Positions 13,890 to 17,245 of a stretch of DNA of 17,245 nucleotides are shown in pieces. Made by a program: the position numbers and the translations under genes. The stretch is from positions 1 through 17,245 of the forward strand of contig DDEO01000163.1 in assembly GCA_002336725.1 (NCBI GenBank), in the 5' to 3' direction. Under the pieces are notes generated by a model. That model ran no database searches. It was not told where the DNA came from and saw only the letters and a list, made by a program, of their open reading frames with translations. This DNA is from Bacteroidetes bacterium UBA1952 (lineage in GTDB: Bacteria > Bacteroidota > Bacteroidia > Chitinophagales > Chitinophagaceae). Numbering within the stretch: position 1 is the first letter of the stretch; the number at the start of each line of letters is the position of its first letter.

Positions 13890-14207
13890 CTACCTATCGC
13901 GCTGAATATCGTCGATACCAATCAGCCGGTAGGTTTGGTAAGGTGCTTTATTGCCGCAGGTATCGAGCACGCCGGTTTCGTGGTATTTGATTTTCACCTT
14001 CAGGCCGTTTTGCTGAAAGGCGCTCAGCAGATAATCGGGGCGCTTTTCGCCCACGCCGTCCACATCGAGCAGAAAGCCGCAACCACCGGCGCTGATGTCG
14101 CCGCTGTCGCGAACGGTGGCCGAGACAAAGCCCTTGTCGCGGTCTTTGTTGCAGGCGGTTGCGAGAAGAAGGGAGGCGGAAAGCAGCGTGAGGAAACGAA
14201 GGCGCAT
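13890..14207 (-). CDS. Small secreted lipoprotein, hypothetical
   Basis: A 105-residue protein beginning MRLRFLTLLSASLLLATAC, a short signal peptide ending in a lipobox-like ATAC with the lipidated Cys at 19. The mature part includes two further cysteines (GGCGF, DTCGN) that could form a disulfide, and ends RLIGIDDIQRDR. No known domain was recognised. The start at 14207 is chosen over an upstream ATG at 14330 because it gives a proper signal peptide, and a matching promoter (14234-14265) lies just upstream. It is divergent from truB with a 91-base gap. Confidence 0.7.
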   Translation of the reverse strand: MRLRFLTLLSASLLLATACNKDRDKGFVSATVRDSGDISAGGCGFLLDVDGVGEKRPDYLLSAFQQNGLKVKIKYHETGVLDTCGNKAPYQTYRLIGIDDIQRDR

Positions 14208-14233
14208 GGAAAAACGGACGGGAATTGGGATTT

Positions 14234-14265
14234 CAAAGCTAATAGCCAACGCCCGAAACTGCAAA
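14234..14265 (-). promoter_or_regulatory. Promoter of the small lipoprotein gene
   Basis: On the minus strand TTTG (14265-14262) is followed after 20 bases by TAGCTTTG (14241-14234). This fits the Bacteroidota TTTG-N19/20-TAnnTTTG pattern in both elements and is the best promoter match in the window. The ATG follows 26 bases downstream. Confidence 0.65.
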
Positions 14266-14298
14266 AAACACCCGCCGCCCGGCCTACCTTCGTGCGCT

Positions 14299-15009
14299 AT
14301 GTCATTTCCGGAAATGGAACAACTGCGCACCGGCGCGGTATTGCTCGTGGATAAACCCTATCGCTGGACCTCGTTTGACGCGGTGAACCGCTTGCGCCGT
14401 CCGCTCGGTAAGGGCGGCAAAATCGGCCATGCCGGAACGCTCGACCCGCTGGCGACCGGCCTGCTGATCTGCTGCACCGGGGCGTTTACCAAAAAGATAG
14501 AAACCTATCAAAAGCAACCCAAAGAATATACCGGCATCATCCGCCTCGGCACCACCACGCCGACCTACGACCTGGAATCGGCTCCGGAAAATCCGCAGCC
14601 TTACGCACATCTCACCGAAGAACAGCTTAGAGCGGCAACCGCGCCTTTTACCGGCGATATTCTGCAAACGCCGCCCGCGCATTCGGCTGTTAAAAAAGAC
14701 GGCAAACGCGCCTATGAAATTGCCCGCAAAGGCGGCGACCCCAAGCTGCAACCCCGCCCGGTAACGATTATGGAATTTGAAATCACCCAAATCGAAGATG
14801 CGGATGTGCATTTTCGCGTGGCGTGCAGCACCGGCACCTACATTCGCTCGCTGGCCCACGATTTTGGGCAGGCCCTGGGCTGCGGCGCGCACCTGGCCGA
14901 ATTGCGGCGCACCCGCATCGGCGATTTCTCTGTGGATGACGCCCCGACGATGCAGCAGTGGACAGAATATTTTGAGACGCTGCAATCGGCGCAGGATTTC
15001 CGGAAATAA
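14299..15009 (+). CDS. truB: tRNA pseudouridine(55) synthase
   Basis: A 236-residue TruB, which converts U55 of the T-arm in tRNAs to pseudouridine. The catalytic motif KIGHAGTLDPLATGLL carries the nucleophile D49. Other family signatures are DKPYRWTSFDAV, KEYTGIIRLGTTTPTYD, TPPAHSAVKKDGKRAYEIARKG and CSTGTYIRSLAHDFGQALGCGAHLAELRRTRIGDF. The C-terminal PUA-like domain of longer TruBs is missing, as is usual for compact versions. The start at 14299 follows a possible TACCTTCG -7 box closely. Another ATG at 14314 is possible. The palindrome TTTCCGGAAA occurs at both the start (14305) and the stop (14997) of the gene. Confidence 0.97.
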   Translation: MSFPEMEQLRTGAVLLVDKPYRWTSFDAVNRLRRPLGKGGKIGHAGTLDPLATGLLICCTGAFTKKIETYQKQPKEYTGIIRLGTTTPTYDLESAPENPQPYAHLTEEQLRAATAPFTGDILQTPPAHSAVKKDGKRAYEIARKGGDPKLQPRPVTIMEFEITQIEDADVHFRVACSTGTYIRSLAHDFGQALGCGAHLAELRRTRIGDFSVDDAPTMQQWTEYFETLQSAQDFRK

Positions 15010-15029
15010 AAAGTTTATTTCCGGAAATC
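14995..15029. terminator. Bidirectional palindromic terminator containing both stop codons
   Basis: Perfect 16-bp arms (14995-15010 and 15014-15029) around AAG. Each arm contains TTTCCGGAAA and ends in an A/T tract, so either strand yields a hairpin. The truB stop (15007-15009) and the stop of the convergent gene (15015-15017) lie symmetrically inside, and both proteins therefore end in Asp-Phe-Arg-Lys. Confidence 0.7.
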
Positions 15030-15536
15030 ATCGGCGCTACAACGGGCGCGACACAGAGGCGACTGCTCTACCACCGAAAAAACGCCGTCTTCTTTTTTCA
15101 CCACAACGAGCGAGGCCGAGCGGCCCTTAGGCGCGGCATTTTCAACCAGTACGAAAATCAGATTTCCGGCTTCAAAGGGTTTGTATAGAACAGAAGCGGC
15201 ATCTGCCGCGAAGGCTGTGTGGTGGGCATCATGCGTAGCACCTTCGGCAATTTGCCGGGGCGTGAGATGGGCGCGCAGGATTTCCATAAAAAGCGCGTCG
15301 CAGCAAATGGCTTTGGGGGCGGCGGTGTCGATGGCAAAGCCAATATCATTCGGCTCGGCGCGAAACGGGCCTTTGAGAATACCTTCTTTTTGCAGAAATC
15401 CGGCCAGCGTTTGTTGGGGCAGCGCCGCCGGCGCGGCAGCGCAGAGCCGGAGCGTCAGGAGCAAAAAGAAGGCGGCGGAAAGCAGGATTTTCCGGAAAAG
15501 AGAAGCAGGGGAGAGGGATGAAAAACGCACGGTCAT
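15015..15536 (-). CDS. Secreted hypothetical protein
   Basis: A 173-residue protein with a basic N-terminus (about 1-16) and a hydrophobic stretch (about 17-31), then CAAAPAAL, a likely signal peptidase I site near residue 35. The mature protein contains paired cysteines (ICCD, and PLCRARC near the C-terminus) and a beta-rich segment NLIFVLVENAAPKGRSASLVVVKKEDGVFSVVEQ. No domain was recognised. It converges on truB and shares a palindromic terminator with it. The upstream gap to murA (119 bases) is divergent. Confidence 0.6.
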   Translation of the reverse strand: MTVRFSSLSPASLFRKILLSAAFFLLLTLRLCAAAPAALPQQTLAGFLQKEGILKGPFRAEPNDIGFAIDTAAPKAICCDALFMEILRAHLTPRQIAEGATHDAHHTAFAADAASVLYKPFEAGNLIFVLVENAAPKGRSASLVVVKKEDGVFSVVEQSPLCRARCSADDFRK

Positions 15537-15655
15537 GGGCTTTCTCTAAGAGCCTTTAAACGCCGAAAAGCTTCTTTTGAAAATCTTAAAAAACAAGCTG
15601 CCTATTTTCGCCGACGCACACGCTTCTTTTTACCCAAAAGAGCCTTTTACCTTTC

Positions 15656-16969
15656 ATGAAAGAAAACGCTTTTGAAATCACCGGCGGACGGCCCCTTTCC
15701 GGAATTATCACCCCGCAAGGCGCTAAAAATGAGGCCCTGCAGGTGCTTTGTACCTGCCTGCTCACCAGCGAACCGGTAACCTTCCACAACGTCCCCGATA
15801 TCATTGACGTAAATCTGCTCATCGAGCTGCTGGAGGCGATGAACGTGCAGGTGGCGCGACCTCAAAAAGGAACGGTCGTGCTTCAGGCTGCCGACCCCGA
15901 CCTGGAGTTTTTCAGCAGTCCGGAATTTAAAAAGAAGAGCGGCAAACTACGCGGCGCGGTGATGATGGCCGGCCCGCTGCTCGCCCGCTACGGCAAGGCG
16001 CAAATCCCGCAGCCGGGCGGCGATAAAATTGGTCGCCGCCGCCTCGACACCCACATTCTGGGTTTCGAAAAACTCGGCGCTTCTTTTCGGTTCGACGATA
16101 CCAAAAACCTGTTTAGCCTCGAAGCTAAAGGCGGACTGAAAGGCGCGTATATCTACCTCGACGAGCCTTCGGTAACCGGCACGGCCAACGTCTTGATGGC
16201 CGCCGTGAGGGCCGAAGGCACCACCACGATTTACAACGCCGCCTGCGAACCGTATCTGCAACAGCTCTGCCGCCTGCTCAACCAGATGGGTGCACGCATC
16301 AGCGGCATCGGTTCCAACCTGCTGACGGTAGCGGGCGTGGAAAGCCTCCACGGGGCCGAACACCGGATGCTGGCCGATATGATTGAAGTAGGATCTTTTA
16401 TTGGCCTCGCTGCCATGACGCAAAGCGAGCTGACGATCAAAGACGCGGGCGTGAAACACCTGGGCAATATCCCGGAAACTTTTCAGCGCCTCGGCATCGA
16501 GCTGGACATTCAGGGCGACGACATCCGCGTTCCGGCGCAGGAACATTACCGCATCGGGTCTTTTCTCGACGGTTCTATCCTGACGGTCTCTGATCATCCC
16601 TGGCCGGGTTTTACGCCCGATCTCCTGAGCATCGTGCTGGTAACGGCTACGCAGGCGCAGGGCACGGTGCTGGTGCATCAAAAGATGTTTGAAAGCCGTC
16701 TGTTTTTTGTGGATAAACTCATTGACATGGGCGCGCAGATTGTGCTTTGCGACCCCCACCGCGCCGTGGTCATCGGGCTGGATCGGCGGGTGCCGCTCAA
16801 GGGTATCAATATGGTAAGCCCCGACATCCGTGCGGGCGTGGCGCTGCTCATTGCGGCGCTCTCGGCCAAAGGCACCAGCGTGATTCAAAACATCGAGCAG
16901 ATAGACCGCGGCTACGAGCGCATCGACGAACGGCTGAACGCGCTGGGCGCACGGATTGTGCGGGTGTGA
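15656..16969 (+). CDS. murA: UDP-N-acetylglucosamine 1-carboxyvinyltransferase
   Basis: A 437-residue MurA, slightly longer than E. coli MurA (419). It catalyses the first committed step of peptidoglycan synthesis, adding enolpyruvate from PEP to UDP-GlcNAc in the cytoplasm. Family residues seen are K24-N25 in QGAKNEAL, R99 in KLRGAVMMAGPLLARYG, the catalytic loop QPGGDKIGRRRLDTH, the HPWPGFTPDL segment carrying the conserved Asp, and DIRAGVALLIAAL near the C-terminus. The catalytic-loop Cys of E. coli (C115) is replaced by D123. Cys-to-Asp MurAs are active but insensitive to fosfomycin, so intrinsic resistance is expected. A long hairpin terminator follows. Confidence 0.97.
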   Translation: MKENAFEITGGRPLSGIITPQGAKNEALQVLCTCLLTSEPVTFHNVPDIIDVNLLIELLEAMNVQVARPQKGTVVLQAADPDLEFFSSPEFKKKSGKLRGAVMMAGPLLARYGKAQIPQPGGDKIGRRRLDTHILGFEKLGASFRFDDTKNLFSLEAKGGLKGAYIYLDEPSVTGTANVLMAAVRAEGTTTIYNAACEPYLQQLCRLLNQMGARISGIGSNLLTVAGVESLHGAEHRMLADMIEVGSFIGLAAMTQSELTIKDAGVKHLGNIPETFQRLGIELDIQGDDIRVPAQEHYRIGSFLDGSILTVSDHPWPGFTPDLLSIVLVTATQAQGTVLVHQKMFESRLFFVDKLIDMGAQIVLCDPHRAVVIGLDRRVPLKGINMVSPDIRAGVALLIAALSAKGTSVIQNIEQIDRGYERIDERLNALGARIVRV

Positions 16970-16999
16970 GGCAGGCACATCTTCCCCTGAAAGCAAAAT

Positions 17000-17041
17000 A
17001 AAAAAGTGCTGGCATTTTCCGGAAAATGCCAGCACTTTTTT
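17000..17041 (+). terminator. murA terminator hairpin
   Basis: A perfectly self-complementary 42-base sequence: A6, then GTGCTGGCATTTTCC and its complement, then T6, centred between 17020 and 17021 on TTTCCGGAAA. It is a canonical intrinsic terminator 30 bases after murA. Part of its outer symmetry may come from the fold-back described for 16796-17245. Confidence 0.8.
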
Positions 17042-17071
17042 ATTTTGCTTTCAGGGGAAGATGTGCCTGCC

Positions 17072-17245
17072 TCACACCCGCACAATCCGTGCGCCCAGCG
17101 CGTTCAGCCGTTCGTCGATGCGCTCGTAGCCGCGGTCTATCTGCTCGATGTTTTGAATCACGCTGGTGCCTTTGGCCGAGAGCGCCGCAATGAGCAGCGC
17201 CACGCCCGCACGGATGTCGGGGCTTACCATATTGATACCCTTGAG
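17072..17245 (-). pseudogene. murA: Antisense partial copy of the murA 3' end
   Basis: Read on the minus strand, this encodes the last 57 codons of murA plus the stop, identical to 16796-16969. It is open at the window edge. It is either an assembly duplicate or the end of an inverted second murA copy. If a second copy were real, identity through the non-coding flank would imply a very recent duplication. Confidence 0.6.

Larger units (their letters stand above)
16796..17245. repeat. 450-bp perfect palindrome reaching the window end
   Basis: Bases 17021-17245 are the exact reverse complement of 16796-17020, with no spacer, as far as I can check by eye. The right arm holds an antisense copy of the murA 3' end. 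The symmetry has no visible outer limit because the window ends. An assembly fold-back at the terminator hairpin is the likeliest cause. Confidence 0.9.

Overview
The window most likely comes from a Bacteroidota genome of intermediate GC, perhaps a Saprospiria or Chitinophagia relative. Four things support this. Several starts are preceded by TAnnTTTG -7 boxes rather than E. coli-type -10 boxes. Start codons lack clear Shine-Dalgarno sequences. There is a BatA-type VWA protein. MurA carries Asp in place of the usual catalytic Cys. The genus cannot be fixed from sequence alone. No rRNA, tRNA or CRISPR array was seen.

Layout. 1-210: non-coding, with an array of short hairpin repeats. 211-870 (-): membrane-anchored J-domain protein. 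871-1256: divergent gap with two hairpins. 1257-2495 (+): GT-B glycosyltransferase, convergent with an APC-family amino-acid permease (2542-3888, -). 3889-4365: gap with a REP/MITE-like inverted repeat. 4366-5262 (-): Rpn/PD-(D/E)XK nuclease. 5466-6467 (-): aminocarboxymuconate-semialdehyde decarboxylase of tryptophan catabolism. 6671-8044 (-): ribosomal operon rpsF-rpsR-rplI with a terminator. 8403-9431 (+): isolated BatA-like VWA protein.

9432-13691 looks accessory. It holds a 251-bp element bounded by 28-bp imperfect inverted repeats, a large DUF2272 plus putative lysozyme-like protein with a near-perfect 21-bp palindrome upstream, a 21-bp tandem repeat array, a protein with a probable FN3-like C-terminus, and an overlapping winged-helix/nucleotidyltransferase pair that resembles AbiE-type toxin-antitoxin modules.

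13890-16969 returns to housekeeping genes: a small lipoprotein (-), truB (+), a secreted hypothetical (-) convergent with truB, and murA (+). From 17021 to the end the sequence is the exact reverse complement of the preceding 225 bases. The centre is the murA terminator hairpin, so this is probably an assembly fold-back.

The strongest genome-scale signal is the palindrome TTTCCGGAAA: 13 exact copies in 17 kb, where about 0.02 are expected by chance. It falls in all three codon phases and in terminators, and is absent between 6418 and 14304.
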